DNA of 64,000 nt from Liquorilactobacillus cacaonum DSM 21116 (GCF_001436735.1 NZ_AYZE01000015.1:3215-67214); one strand, 5' to 3'. Numbered from the stretch's first letter, positions 11,906 to 21,095 are shown. Numbers and translations are program-made. Notes: generated by a model from the letters alone, not told the origin.

Positions 11906-12785
11906 GACGTTCTAATGTTTTTTTGAATATTTCTGGTAGTGGAACTTCAAAAACCAATTCTTTACCTGTTTTAGGGTGCTTGAATCCCAGTTTAGCTGCA
12001 TGTAAAAATTGCCCATTGCCCTTAATTGTTTTTGCTGGTCCATACAATGGATCTCCTACTAGCGGATGGCCAATATACTTTAAGTGTACCCTAATTTGGT
12101 GGGTTCTCCCTGTTTCAAGAATGCACTTAATCAATGTATAATTTTGATATCGTTTAAGGACAGTAAAACGTGTCACTGCATTTCGTCCGCCAGCCACAAC
12201 TGCTTGTTTTTTCCGATCCTTTGGTGAACGACCCAGTGGGGCATCAATTTTACCGCTATCTTCTTTAATAACCCCATGAACTAAAGCTGTATATTCCCTA
12301 ATATTTGACTTTGCTTTTAGTTGTGCAGCCAAACTATGGTGTGCCTTGTCATTTTTTGCAACCATCAATAACCCAGAGGTATCCTTATCGATTCGGTGAA
12401 CGATACCTGGTCGAAATTCACCATTAATTGTAGAGAGTGGGCTATGCGCTAAAAGTGCATTGACTAGTGTCTTATTGGGGTGACCAGGTGATGGATGTAC
12501 TACCATGCCTTGTGGCTTATTAACTACCAAAACATCATCATCTTCATAAACAATGTCCAACAAAATATCTTCTGCTTGAACACTTATTTCTTTGACTGGT
12601 GGAATAATTAATTCAATTTGATCATTTTTCTTTACTTTGTAGTTAGGCTTTTCTATATTTTCATTAATTAAAATCGCACCATTAAGCAACCACTGTTTTA
12701 ATTGCGATCTGGAATATTCAGGAAAAAGCAGAGTTAACACCTTATCCAACCTACCATTTTCGTCATTAATAATTTTCTTAGTCAT
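11883..12785 (-). CDS. rluD: Ribosomal large subunit pseudouridine synthase, RluD family
   Basis: Converts uridines in 23S rRNA to pseudouridine. An S4-like RNA-binding domain occupies about residues 10-75 (GRLDKVLTLLFPEYSRSQLK). The catalytic motif HRIDKDTSGLLMVAKN is near residue 130, and GRTHQIRVHL near 230. I use the ATG at 12785 (300 residues), which overlaps the lspA stop by eight bases; an ATG nine bases upstream is also possible. Target sites cannot be deduced. Confidence 0.92.
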   Translation of the reverse strand: MTKKIINDENGRLDKVLTLLFPEYSRSQLKQWLLNGAILINENIEKPNYKVKKNDQIELIIPPVKEISVQAEDILLDIVYEDDDVLVVNKPQGMVVHPSPGHPNKTLVNALLAHSPLSTINGEFRPGIVHRIDKDTSGLLMVAKNDKAHHSLAAQLKAKSNIREYTALVHGVIKEDSGKIDAPLGRSPKDRKKQAVVAGGRNAVTRFTVLKRYQNYTLIKCILETGRTHQIRVHLKYIGHPLVGDPLYGPAKTIKGNGQFLHAAKLGFKHPKTGKELVFEVPLPEIFKKTLERLDKQDGL

Positions 12786-13224
12786 TCTTTTCATCCCGCA
12801 ACATTCCAATGATAATAATAACAACCCCAACTGAAAGAGCTGAGTCTGCTACATTAAAAATTGGAAAATTAATAAAATCAAGTTGTAACATATCAACAAC
12901 GTAGCCTATTCTAATTCTGTCAACAAAATTGCCGAGTGTCCCACCTATCATTAAACTAATTCCAAGTGCATAAATCCAATTTTTCCTTAATTTTAAAAAA
13001 AGATATCCTAAAATACCCAAAGCTACAAGAGTAATCAAAAATAAAAACCATTTTTGACCAGTAAAGATATTCCAAGCAGCCCCATAATTTCTAATATGAG
13101 CAATTGATAAAATTGATGGAATAAACTGAACGCTATGGTCTAGCGGTATACTATTGACCACCAATAATTTTACCAATTGATCTAATAAAACAACTGCAAA
13201 AATCAAAAAGATATAAAGCGCCAT
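12778..13224 (-). CDS. lspA: Lipoprotein signal peptidase (signal peptidase II)
   Basis: Membrane aspartyl protease that removes lipoprotein signal peptides. Four hydrophobic segments are visible, with the catalytic Asp motifs GGTLGNFVDRIRIGYVVDML and FPIFNVADSAL. The start at 13224 (148 residues) has GAGGA upstream and gives the normal length; a longer frame to 13290 adds an atypical hydrophilic extension. Followed by rluD, as in many Firmicutes. Confidence 0.93.
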   Translation of the reverse strand: MALYIFLIFAVVLLDQLVKLLVVNSIPLDHSVQFIPSILSIAHIRNYGAAWNIFTGQKWFLFLITLVALGILGYLFLKLRKNWIYALGISLMIGGTLGNFVDRIRIGYVVDMLQLDFINFPIFNVADSALSVGVVIIIIGMLRDEKND

Positions 13225-13484
13225 TACATGTATCCTCGCTTTCGCTATGCTTCTGACATTTGCAGAAACAGTATATATAATCCTAAGCATTTATTATACA
13301 GCATTTAAACGAAACCTTAAACAGGTGTTTACTCAAAAATTGCTATCTAGTTTAGTTTTTCTTTTTTCGCTTTCTTATGTTATCAAACAATTAGTATAAC
13401 TGTTATCAAAATACAATTAACTCCTCAAAATTTAACCTTCAATCGCAAAAAATATTTATTTTGAACTTTTTCTCAAAAAATCAC

Positions 13485-13513
13485 TTGACCTTTTTTTAAT
13501 TTAGTTTTAATCT
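13485..13513 (+). promoter_or_regulatory. Promoter of the met biosynthesis operon
   Basis: TTGACC (13485-13490) and TAATCT (13508-13513) are separated by 17 bases, just upstream of the T-box leader. Confidence 0.6.
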
Positions 13514-13526
13514 AGATACTAATAAA

Positions 13527-13790
13527 TGACGTTGAAAAGATAAGTAATATTTCAAGTGATATACAGAAAAGCCGATTATGTTGAGATTCGGTTATCATGC
13601 GGATACGAATATGGTCTTGGAGTTAAGGTAAGATGAGCATTTTGAGTTGTAAATCTTGCACGGGTACACCCGTTATAGTGTTCACGTATAGAATTCATTT
13701 TGTACGGTTGAGAGCTTCTTAGCTAAATCCGGGTGGTACCACGATAACTATCGTCCCGCAGTCTATTTTTTAGGCTGCGGGACTTTTTTT
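13527..13790 (+). ncRNA. Methionine T-box leader of metA-metB-metC
   Basis: The leader has the T-box signature GGGTGGTACCACG (13731-13743) and an intrinsic terminator with arms GTCCCGCAGTCT/AGGCTGCGGGAC (about 13753-13783) plus a T-run. Stem I can be folded by hand: AAGAT pairs with GTCTT, AGTA lies opposite CGAA in the specifier loop, GTGAT pairs with ATCAT, and AGCCGA pairs with TCGGTT around the apical loop. This places ATG (13611-13613, in GAATATGG) as the specifier codon, so uncharged tRNA-Met should switch the operon on. Confidence 0.9.
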
Positions 13791-13823
13791 ATAAAATTAT
13801 AATCGATAAGGAGATTGTCAAAC

Positions 13824-14633
13824 ATGAGTAAAATTTTTATTTATAACGGATATTCTAAAAATACAAATGTCTCCCACCCCGAGGCACTGCAAGTATTATT
13901 ACTCAATTTAATGCCAAATCGTGCAGAAACAGAACTCCAATTTATCTCATTATTGAAACAATCGCAAAGAGATATTGCACTTACCTTTTGTTTACCAAAT
14001 ACACATAACTTGAAAAATAATGCCGCAGAATCTCTTGAAAAATATTCAATGTTTAATGAAATACATGAAAATTATTATGATGCGTTAATTGTTACAGGTG
14101 CACCATTAGACCGTTTAGATTTTTCAGCTGTTGATTTTTGGAATGAATTTACTGAAATTTTAACTTGGCGTAAAACCCATGTGAGCCAAAGCCTTTTTGT
14201 TTGTTGGGGAGCTTATGCCGCGGGAAAAATTGATGGTATTTTCGAAGGAAAGCAACTTATCCAAAAAATTTCAGGGGTGTTCACCACTAATAACTTAACT
14301 ATTCCACATTCTCGTTATTTTATCATTCCAATGAGTAATTCAATTGATGGAGATGTTATTGCTGGTAACGATGAGATTGGAGCTGCTTTGATAATAAACA
14401 AAGAATTAAATTCTACTTATTTAACTGGACACTTAGAATACCAAACAGAAACTCTCGCTCAAGAATATCAGCGTGATGTTGCTGCTAAACTTAACCCCCC
14501 AAAACCAAAAAATTATTTTAATACACAAAATCAACCTATCAATACTTGGAAAAAAACAGCAATCACTTTGTATCAACAGTGGATTAATAATGTCACCATC
14601 TTACAAACCTCATCTGTATCAGGAAAGGAATAA
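13824..14633 (+). CDS. metA: Homoserine O-acyltransferase, MetA family
   Basis: Acylates homoserine to start methionine synthesis. The nucleophile motif [16 protein letters not shown], and the His/Glu motif GHLEYQ are all in place. The residue that sets acyl-CoA choice in the family (Glu for acetyl, Gly for succinyl) falls in TGAPLDRL and is Asp here, so acetyl-CoA is likelier but not proven. The start at 13824 has AAGGAG upstream; 269 residues. Short MetA homologues in some lactobacilli act as serine acetyltransferases (CysE2), but the Met T-box and the neighbours argue for homoserine. Confidence 0.85.
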   Translation: MSKIFIYNGYSKNTNVSHPEALQVLLLNLMPNRAETELQFISLLKQSQRDIALTFCLPNTHNLKNNAAESLEKYSMFNEIHENYYDALIVTGAPLDRLDFSAVDFWNEFTEILTWRKTHVSQSLFVCWGAYAAGKIDGIFEGKQLIQKISGVFTTNNLTIPHSRYFIIPMSNSIDGDVIAGNDEIGAALIINKELNSTYLTGHLEYQTETLAQEYQRDVAAKLNPPKPKNYFNTQNQPINTWKKTAITLYQQWINNVTILQTSSVSGKE

Positions 14634-14638
14634 AAATT

Positions 14639-15760
14639 TTGGAAAAATATGAAATCGAAACACTTTTAGCTCAAGCTGGAAATCATAGCCAAGAAGACCC
14701 ATATGGAACTGTCTCTACCCCCATTTATCTCTCATCTAACTTTCGACATGGCAAGTTATCCGATGTAGATCACTTTGATTATGAAAAACAATATGCATAT
14801 TCAAGAATGGCAAATCCAACAAGAAAGGTTTTAGAACAAACACTTGCTTTGCTAGAAGAAGGTACACGAGCATTTGCACTTAGTTCAGGAATGGCAGCAA
14901 TTCAATTAGTCTTTTCACTTTTTAAAAGTGGCGATGAAATCATCTCCACAGATGATTTGTATGGTGGCACATTTCGCTACTTTGATCACCTAAATGACCA
15001 TTTTGGCCTTAACTTTTCTCAATGGAATGGTAAAGACATTGCTGATCTTAAAAAGCTAATTACTGCTAAAACTGTCGCAATTTGGATTGAAACTCCTTCA
15101 AATCCAACTATGAAAGAAGTTGATCTCGTAGCAATTGCAACTTTTATCCATAACATAAATTCTAATATCAAAATCATCGTGGATAATACTTTTTATACCC
15201 CAATTTATCAAAAGCCACTCACCTTAGGGGCTGACATTGTGGTTCATAGTGCAACAAAATATCTTTCTGGCCACAATGACCTTCTAGGTGGAGCAGTTGT
15301 TTGTAAAGGAACAGAACTTACTGAAAAACTGATTTTTAACTTCAACACAACAGGAGCAGTTCTTGATCCCTTTGATTCGTGGCTCCTATTACGAAGTCTT
15401 AAAACACTCCCATTAAGAATGCGACAACATACTGAAAATGCACAAGCTATTTTCAAGTTCTTGTCAACCTCTCCTGCAGTTTCTAAAGTGTTGTACCCTG
15501 GAGTTGGCGGTATGATTAGTTTTTATTTGAAAGATTCATCTAAATTAGCTACCTTCTTTGACAATTTAAAAATAATTTCATTTGCTGAAAGCCTCGGTGG
15601 TGTGGAATCACTAGTTACCTTACCCGCAAAACAGACCCATCATGATATGCCTATTGAACAAAGAGAGCATTTAGGAATTACTGATAATTTATTACGTCTT
15701 TCAGTAGGTTTAGAAAACAGCAAGGATTTAATCACAGAATTAAAAAAAGCATTGGAATAA
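14639..15760 (+). CDS. metB: Cystathionine gamma-synthase / O-acylhomoserine thiol-lyase
   Basis: PLP enzyme that replaces the acyl group of O-acylhomoserine with cysteine (or sulfide). The 373-residue length equals that of Bacillus MetI. The PLP lysine is in [16 protein letters not shown] (about residues 201-216), and the cofactor-binding SSGMAAIQ is near 82. Translation starts at a TTG whose Shine-Dalgarno (AGGAAAGGA) overlaps the end of metA, five bases upstream. Whether it makes cystathionine or homocysteine directly cannot be told from sequence. Confidence 0.88.
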   Translation: MEKYEIETLLAQAGNHSQEDPYGTVSTPIYLSSNFRHGKLSDVDHFDYEKQYAYSRMANPTRKVLEQTLALLEEGTRAFALSSGMAAIQLVFSLFKSGDEIISTDDLYGGTFRYFDHLNDHFGLNFSQWNGKDIADLKKLITAKTVAIWIETPSNPTMKEVDLVAIATFIHNINSNIKIIVDNTFYTPIYQKPLTLGADIVVHSATKYLSGHNDLLGGAVVCKGTELTEKLIFNFNTTGAVLDPFDSWLLLRSLKTLPLRMRQHTENAQAIFKFLSTSPAVSKVLYPGVGGMISFYLKDSSKLATFFDNLKIISFAESLGGVESLVTLPAKQTHHDMPIEQREHLGITDNLLRLSVGLENSKDLITELKKALE

Positions 15761-15776
15761 AGGAGTCTTCTTAATA

Positions 15777-16922
15777 ATGAGTAATTTCAATACACAACTA
15801 GTGCATGGGAAATCATGTAATGAAAATAAAACCGGATCAGTAAACCCACCTATCTATAATTCAACAACTTATGTCTATCCAAGTGTAAACTCTAAGGTGC
15901 GTTGGGACTATGCTCGCTCAGGAAATCCGACTCGTGAGTTCTTAGAAAATCAAATTGCAAATCTTGAAAATGGCGACAGAGGATTTGCTTTTTCTTCTGG
16001 TATGGCAGCAATTCATGCAGCTCTTTCAATTTTTTCGCCGGGCGATCATCTGATAATCGGTGATCAAATATATGGTGGTACCTTCAGATTATTCAATCAA
16101 TTCTTTAAACGCTGGCACCTTGAATTTACAACTGTTGATACAAGAAACATCAGTGCAGTAGCAGCCGCAATTAAGCCCAATACCAAAGGAATCTATTTTG
16201 AGCCATTTACTAATCCCCTTCTTCAAGTCACAAGTGTCCGGGATATCGCAGAGATTGCACATAAAAACAACTTATTAGTAATTGTTGATAACACTTTCCT
16301 AACACCTTATTTACAGCAGCCACTAACTCTTGGGGCAGACATTGTTATTCATTCTGCTACAAAATATCTTGGTGGGCATTCAGATGTGATTGCAGGAATC
16401 GTGGTTACCAAAAATAAAGAGTTATCGGAGAGAATATATTTTTCGCAAAATGCTATTGGCAGTGTACTTTCTCCCAGTGATTCGAATCTAATTCGTAGAG
16501 GAATACAAACTCTCAGTGTCCGCTTAGATCGGCAATTATTAAATACGCAAAAAATTGTTAATTTTCTTGAAAAAAGAAATGAAATAAAGAAAATAAATTA
16601 CCCTGGGATTAAAGGAACTCCAGGCTACAAAATTGCTTCCTCTGAATGTTCCGGATTTGGAGCTGTTTTGTCTTTTGAGGTCCAAAATATTGATGTTATT
16701 AATTTTGTAAACAACATGAATCTCTTTCAACTAGCTGTGAGCCTTGGTGCAGTTGAAAGTCTTGTTGAATTACCTTCAAAAATGTCCCATGCTGAACTTT
16801 CTTCTACTGAACAATTAAAATGTGGCATCTCACCTAATCTTGTTCGCTTAGCGATTGGAATCGAGGATGCAGTTGACTTAATTGCAGATTTAGAGCAAGC
16901 ATTGGAGCACGCTAAAATCTAA
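15777..16922 (+). CDS. metC: Cystathionine beta-lyase
   Basis: PLP enzyme of the Cys/Met metabolism family, expected to cleave cystathionine to homocysteine. The Schiff-base lysine is in HSATKYLGGHSDVIAG (about residues 197-212), and SSGMAAIH is near 78. At 381 residues it matches Bacillus MetC (YjcJ), the third partner of this gene order. It shares clear similarity with the preceding gene, so the two arose by duplication. A cystathionine gamma-lyase role is an alternative. Confidence 0.85.
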   Translation: MSNFNTQLVHGKSCNENKTGSVNPPIYNSTTYVYPSVNSKVRWDYARSGNPTREFLENQIANLENGDRGFAFSSGMAAIHAALSIFSPGDHLIIGDQIYGGTFRLFNQFFKRWHLEFTTVDTRNISAVAAAIKPNTKGIYFEPFTNPLLQVTSVRDIAEIAHKNNLLVIVDNTFLTPYLQQPLTLGADIVIHSATKYLGGHSDVIAGIVVTKNKELSERIYFSQNAIGSVLSPSDSNLIRRGIQTLSVRLDRQLLNTQKIVNFLEKRNEIKKINYPGIKGTPGYKIASSECSGFGAVLSFEVQNIDVINFVNNMNLFQLAVSLGAVESLVELPSKMSHAELSSTEQLKCGISPNLVRLAIGIEDAVDLIADLEQALEHAKI

Positions 16923-16991
16923 GTTGATTACTAATTAACTAAAAATTCACCGAATCTTTTAACCATCCAATTTTTATTTGCAAACAAAAGA

Positions 16992-17030
16992 GGTTGAATC
17001 AGAAAAATATTTTTTGATTCAGCCCCTTTA
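16992..17030 (+). terminator. Terminator of the met biosynthesis operon
   Basis: Arms GGTTGAATCA and TGATTCAGCC (16992-17024) are followed by a T-rich run. They share the TGAATCA...TGATT core with two other terminators in the window. Confidence 0.8.
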
Positions 17031-17099
17031 TTTTTTGAATAATTTATTTGGCACTCATTAACGCAAATTATTGTCTTATTTCAAAACTTTCTTCTTTAA

Positions 17100-17678
17100 T
17101 TACTCTATTATCCCAAAGCCACCTGTCCAACTAATATTTTCATTAGCTGCAAGTGTCATTTGTAAAAATCCGACAGCTTCTAATTCATGTGCACGTTTAA
17201 GTCCCCCAGCATCAATAACTTTGAGCCCACTTCCATCCAATGCTGCAACAATTGCCGATTTTGCATTATCAAAATCTGATGCCAATAATACAGTCGTCGT
17301 TATCTTTGATTCACCCACTTCTTTAGATAACAATGTCCCAGCAAAGTTCGTATTAAATCCCTTAACAATTTGAATACCAGGTACTTTATCTGCTAATTGT
17401 TCTGCTGCTGAACTACCAATTGGTACAACAAGTTCATCCCATGTCTCAAAGTTTAGCGGATTAGTAATATCAATCACAATTTTGTCTGCTAATTTATCTG
17501 CTTGTTTTGTAACAATTTCTAATGCTGCCGTATAAGGTACAGCAAGAACAACAATATCACCAATGTCACCGACCGTATCAGTTGATCCAATATAACTAAC
17601 CTTATTGTCTGCTTTAACGAAATTATCGCCGATTGCTTTACCCATGTTTCCCTTACCAAAAATTGTAACATTCACCAT
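17100..17678 (-). CDS. NAD(P)-binding oxidoreductase, F420-reductase-like family
   Basis: A compact 192-residue Rossmann protein beginning TIFGKGNMGKAIGDNF, a GxGxMG dinucleotide site typical of the NADPH:F420 oxidoreductase/P5C reductase-like group. It includes VLAVPYTAALEIV and IVIDITNPLNFETW, and ends with a segment resembling LQMTLA. Lactic acid bacteria generally lack F420, so the substrate is unknown and the family name should not be read as function. GGGGAGG precedes the ATG; TATAAT upstream is a likely -10. Single gene. Confidence 0.75.
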   Translation of the reverse strand: MVNVTIFGKGNMGKAIGDNFVKADNKVSYIGSTDTVGDIGDIVVLAVPYTAALEIVTKQADKLADKIVIDITNPLNFETWDELVVPIGSSAAEQLADKVPGIQIVKGFNTNFAGTLLSKEVGESKITTTVLLASDFDNAKSAIVAALDGSGLKVIDAGGLKRAHELEAVGFLQMTLAANENISWTGGFGIIE

Positions 17679-17780
17679 TTGAAGAACCTCCCCTAAAATT
17701 TATACACAGTTTTATTTAGTACAATTATAAGGTAGAACCAAATTCTAAAAAAAGCAAAAACTCTTTCTCGCCTATTATGA

Positions 17781-18668
17781 TTAATTTACTTCAGACAAAT
17801 AATAAACTTTTGATTCTATCTCGAAGCCTAATTTTTTATACAAATGAAACGCTGCTGTATTTGATCCATCCACAGCTAAAACAAAAGTCTTTTGACTTTC
17901 CTTGCTTTCTTCAAAATATTCAACAATTGCTGTAATAAAAGTCCTCGCAAATCCTTTGTTACGAAAATTTTTCGCAATAAAAAGCCCGTATAAATAATAT
18001 TCTTCTTTCGAACTTATATCAATTGAGCAACAACCAACAGCTGAATCTTTAAAAAGCAATACAAAATTCCTATTATTTTTATCTGCTAATCCCATTGTTA
18101 AATACGTCTGTGCTTCTTTTGCTGACGAATCCGGAAATGCTTCAATATAAATCGGAACAATCGCTAAGATATCACTTTTTTCAAGTGACCTAATTTTCAA
18201 GTCTTTTTGTATTTTTTCAAGTCTCTGACTTTTTTGACTCAACCTCATTTGATATTCAGGTTCAGGATCCGCTAACAAACAGAGTTTATTTAAAAAAAGT
18301 GGATTAGCATCTAAAAATCCACCCTCAGAAATAAACTCCCATTGCTTATATCCATATTCACGTAAAATAGCTCTTCCAATTTGCCACAATTTTGTTCCAA
18401 TTCCTTGTTTCCGCATCTTCGGTGAAACTATTAAGAAAACATCGACTGATTCATTTGGTTCTCCATCTGCATAGAGCATCAAAAAGCCAATCATCTTTTC
18501 ATTTTCTCTAGCAACTATAAATGCTGGCATGTCAGGGTAATAGTTGAACTGATTACTAAGATATGGATCTTTTTTTGTATTATCAAACTTGTGTACTTCA
18601 TCAACTAGACATTTTATTTCTTCTTTTTGTTTATCCGTAAGACTTTTGAATTTATCGTAACTAACCAT
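17781..18668 (-). CDS. Tandem GNAT-family N-acetyltransferase
   Basis: A 295-residue protein with two GNAT domains. Acetyl-CoA-binding motif A appears twice, as MRKQGIGTKLWQIGRA (about residue 85) and FRNKGFARTFITAIVE (about residue 237), each followed by a strand-rich segment. Both Q/RxxGxG/A signatures look usable, although the second is RNKGFA. The substrate is unknown. It is a lone gene; AAGGTC lies before the start. Confidence 0.75.
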   Translation of the reverse strand: MVSYDKFKSLTDKQKEEIKCLVDEVHKFDNTKKDPYLSNQFNYYPDMPAFIVARENEKMIGFLMLYADGEPNESVDVFLIVSPKMRKQGIGTKLWQIGRAILREYGYKQWEFISEGGFLDANPLFLNKLCLLADPEPEYQMRLSQKSQRLEKIQKDLKIRSLEKSDILAIVPIYIEAFPDSSAKEAQTYLTMGLADKNNRNFVLLFKDSAVGCCSIDISSKEEYYLYGLFIAKNFRNKGFARTFITAIVEYFEESKESQKTFVLAVDGSNTAAFHLYKKLGFEIESKVYYLSEVN

Positions 18669-18757
18669 TTATGTTTGACCTTTCAAAATTAAAAATTATA
18701 TTAGTATCTTAACAAAATCTTTGCTAACAGTCTAATCTGTTTTTCATATTTATCATG

Positions 18758-18828
18758 TTATAATTAATTTAAAGTTGAAAAAAGAAAACACATACATACA
18801 ATTCTAACCAACATTTTTGGGTGGTTAG
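18758..18828 (+). promoter_or_regulatory. Putative promoter and leader hairpin of the GIY-YIG gene
   Basis: A TATAAT box lies at about 18758-18763. A leader hairpin CTAACCA/TGGTTAG follows at 18804-18828, about 40 bases before the start codon. No T-run follows, so it is not a terminator; its role is unknown. Confidence 0.4.
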
Positions 18829-18866
18829 TATCCATTTGATTTCAAACACAAAGGATTGTGAAAAAA

Positions 18867-19541
18867 ATGAATGAAACTGACAATGAACGGGGCTACATAT
18901 ATGCACTAGAAAATAAATCATTTTCCGGATATATAAAAATCGGACAAACAAAAAATCTTGAACACCGACTTTTTCAATTCAATAGCACTGGTATTCCAGA
19001 TGGTAAACCGACACTTCTCCTTTTTGCAGTGTACATCAAAAATTACAAAAAAGCAGAACGTATTTTACATAAGACGCTTTCTGATAAAAGGGAAAGCTCT
19101 TCAAAAGAATATTTCAAAGCAACATATAATCAAGTTAAAAGTGCCTTTTCGCTTTTAACATTTAATGACCCTACTGCAGAGATGATTAGACCCGAAATCT
19201 ATAATTCTAAAATAACTGGAAAAAAATACAAAGTTGTCACACGCAAAATTGGAACTAGGCCTAATCGGACATTTAAATATCTAAGTATTCCTGCTGGAGC
19301 CAGACTCGTTTTCAAAGAGAGTCCAAAATTAGTTGTCACCGTTCTAGACGAAAAAAATCATGTTTTATGCCGGTGTGGCAAAAAGCACTCCCTTTCACGT
19401 GCTGCAATTTGCTGTTATGATTATTATCATAAGTTACCAGAAAACGAAAGTGGAAAAGATAGAAATGGATTTGCTTGGTTTAAGTACAATGATGTATTGC
19501 TTTCTGATATTAAACCAATGGTAAACCAGGAATTTGACTAA
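18867..19541 (+). CDS. GIY-YIG (T5orf172-type) protein with RAMA-like C-terminus
   Basis: Residues about 8-90 match the T5orf172/GIY-YIG fold: GYIYALENKSFSGYIKIGQT, with a conserved Arg in NLEHRLFQFN, and ERILHKTLSDKRESSSKEYF. The last 85 residues look like a RAMA or DUF4357-type module: SIPAGARLVF, CRCGKKHSLSRAAICCY, then GFAWFKYND. RAMA domains accompany DNA modification and restriction enzymes, and GIY-YIG proteins can be nucleases. The role here is unknown; a DNA-binding or DNA-cutting accessory protein is the inference. I prefer the ATG at 18867 (224 residues) over a GTG nine bases upstream. Confidence 0.7.
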   Translation: MNETDNERGYIYALENKSFSGYIKIGQTKNLEHRLFQFNSTGIPDGKPTLLLFAVYIKNYKKAERILHKTLSDKRESSSKEYFKATYNQVKSAFSLLTFNDPTAEMIRPEIYNSKITGKKYKVVTRKIGTRPNRTFKYLSIPAGARLVFKESPKLVVTVLDEKNHVLCRCGKKHSLSRAAICCYDYYHKLPENESGKDRNGFAWFKYNDVLLSDIKPMVNQEFD

Positions 19542-19574
19542 TTAAACTACTGTGGAGGGGGTATCCTCTTTAAG

Positions 19575-20156
19575 ATGAATAATCATTTTACTTCAATATT
19601 GAAAAACGGCGATTTGTTATTTGTACATTGTAATGATGAGCAATTCTCACAAGTAATCGCCCAAAGTACAGCTGAATTTTCAACTAAAGAAAACTTAACT
19701 AGAAACTATACGCATGTCGCAATATTGGAAAAGAAATTATCAGAATTATTTGTGCTTCATGCCGTTCCAAAAAAAGGATGCATTAGACAGCCATTAATTG
19801 AATTCTTAAAAGAAAATGACAATGTTGATGTTTATCGTTTAAAAAAAGAAAAAATTGACTTTAAAAACGTAATACGACATGCAAAAAAATTATTAGGTAA
19901 TCCATACAACGATAGTTTTATTGCGGAACAGCCTGGCTATTATTGTTCCGAATTTATTTGTGCACTCTTTTCTGATATTTTCATACAAACGCCTATGACT
20001 TTTGGATCAAAAAACACAATTTTACCCGAATGGCATAACTATTACAAAAACTTAAATTTGCCAATTCCAAATGGATTACCTGGATCAAGTCCTAATTCAC
20101 TAATCAAACAGAACTTAACTAATTTTGTTACAAGCATTCCTCCTTTCTTTTCGTAG
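19575..20156 (+). CDS. YiiX/YebB-like permuted papain-fold hydrolase (NlpC/P60 superfamily)
   Basis: The 193-residue protein has the hallmarks of the circularly permuted NlpC/P60 group: GDLLFV near the start, the catalytic His in NYTHVAIL (about residue 57), GNPYNDSF, and the catalytic Cys in GYYCSEFICALF (about residue 130). No signal peptide or membrane segment is visible, so it is probably cytoplasmic. Known members are amidases or thioesterases, but the substrate here is not inferable. The best Shine-Dalgarno (GGAGGGGG) is about 14 bases from the ATG and can fold with CCTC between them. Confidence 0.7.
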   Translation: MNNHFTSILKNGDLLFVHCNDEQFSQVIAQSTAEFSTKENLTRNYTHVAILEKKLSELFVLHAVPKKGCIRQPLIEFLKENDNVDVYRLKKEKIDFKNVIRHAKKLLGNPYNDSFIAEQPGYYCSEFICALFSDIFIQTPMTFGSKNTILPEWHNYYKNLNLPIPNGLPGSSPNSLIKQNLTNFVTSIPPFFS

Positions 20157-20258
20157 TTTTTTAACGTAGCTATGCGACCTAAAATTGAATATTTGTGTTA
20201 AAAATGTTATAGTTTAATCAGATGAATCTATTAAGAATTATTGCTATAGGAGGCTAGA

Positions 20259-20681
20259 ATGTTAGCTTTATTATTGTTCACACTTGTAATTACTATCTTT
20301 TTCTGTCTAATTATTTTTTTTATTACTGCTTACCTAAAAAAGACTTCATGGGGACCATTGGTGATTTGTATAATTTCGCTTACCTTTTTATTGTTCAGTC
20401 TCTCTTTAGTTTGTCGTTCGAACACGACTACCCAAATTACATATAGTAAAAAAGAAGTTCGGCAATTAGGGACTTTGCAAACTGTTAATCTTACGACGAA
20501 AATGAAACCCAGCAAAACAAGACAAGTTAATACACCCTACATGCGTGGCAGTGTAAGTAATTTCAATTCATTGTCACCCCTGAGTTTTTATCAAAAACAA
20601 AAAAAGCTTAATAATAGTAAATCAACTCAAATTAAAAATGATTTTAATATTATCACATACCAATTGAAGAATTCGAAATGA
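20259..20681 (+). CDS. Small two-helix membrane protein of unknown function
   Basis: A 140-residue protein with two hydrophobic segments (about residues 2-25 and 31-53), then an 85-residue hydrophilic tail rich in Lys, Ser, Asn and Thr. No domain is recognised. AGGAGG is well placed before the ATG, and a strong terminator follows, so it is probably a monocistronic real gene. The tail carries no Cys or catalytic-looking motif. Confidence 0.6.
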   Translation: MLALLLFTLVITIFFCLIIFFITAYLKKTSWGPLVICIISLTFLLFSLSLVCRSNTTTQITYSKKEVRQLGTLQTVNLTTKMKPSKTRQVNTPYMRGSVSNFNSLSPLSFYQKQKKLNNSKSTQIKNDFNIITYQLKNSK

Positions 20682-20716
20682 TTAACGAATAAAGCAAATT
20701 GTATTTATGTAATATT

Positions 20717-20764
20717 AGTTCAAGTCTTAACTGATTTTCATCAGTTAAGGCTTGAACTTTTTTA
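20717..20764 (+). terminator. Strong terminator after the small membrane protein gene
   Basis: An 18-base stem with a single G-T pair (AGTTCAAGTCTTAACTGA against TCAGTTAAGGCTTGAACT) with a short loop is followed by a T-run. Confidence 0.9.
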
Positions 20765-20780
20765 TATTTGAATTAAATTC

Positions 20781-20815
20781 AAAAAAATAGACCTATAGGG
20801 AATGTTATAGGTCTA
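20781..20815 (-). terminator. Minus-strand terminator without an upstream gene
   Basis: Perfect 10-base arms TAGACCTATA (20788-20797) and TATAGGTCTA (20806-20815) are followed on the minus strand by seven T. No minus-strand gene precedes it; the region upstream is the pnuC leader and pnuC on the other strand. Confidence 0.6.
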
Positions 20816-21002
20816 CTATAAAAACAAATTGGTTGTGAAAAAATTAATTTGTATTAATGACTGCCAATTCATTTTATATACTCATTTTATAATATTTTAG
20901 AAATAAATAAAGTTGTACAAAATGAAAAAATTCACAAAAAAAATATTTAGTTACAGTTAACCAACGACAAAACTCAAACAGTTAATTAAAAATTTGACTA
21001 TG

Positions 21003-21095
21003 TGTCAAGACAGGGGTAAAATCTCTTACAGTGATTGTATGATTAAACAGCGTTGCGTCCGAACACGGCTGTCTAAAAACAACTAAGGAGATTTT
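21003..21095 (+). ncRNA. Structured pnuC leader, candidate translational riboswitch
   Basis: Visible elements are a short hairpin TGTC/GACA (21003-21012), TACA/TGTA, and ACAGC/GCTGT enclosing CGT/ACG (about 21047-21073). AAAATCTC (21018-21025) is an exact complement of GAGATTTT (21088-21095), which includes the end of the Shine-Dalgarno AAGGAG. A pnuC-associated riboswitch class (NAD+-II, the pnuC motif) is known from streptococci and relatives; membership here is a guess, but RNA control of translation is well supported by the pairing. Confidence 0.6.

Noticed and set aside
13500-13790. TGC near 13597 and ATG at 13633 as alternative T-box specifiers
   Set aside because: The foldable Stem I places only the ATG at 13611-13613 in the specifier loop opposite AGTA.
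13824-14633. MetA as a serine acetyltransferase (CysE2-like)
   Set aside because: Short MetA homologues can have this role in some lactobacilli, but the Met specifier in the T-box and the two following genes favour homoserine acylation; kept only as an alternative.
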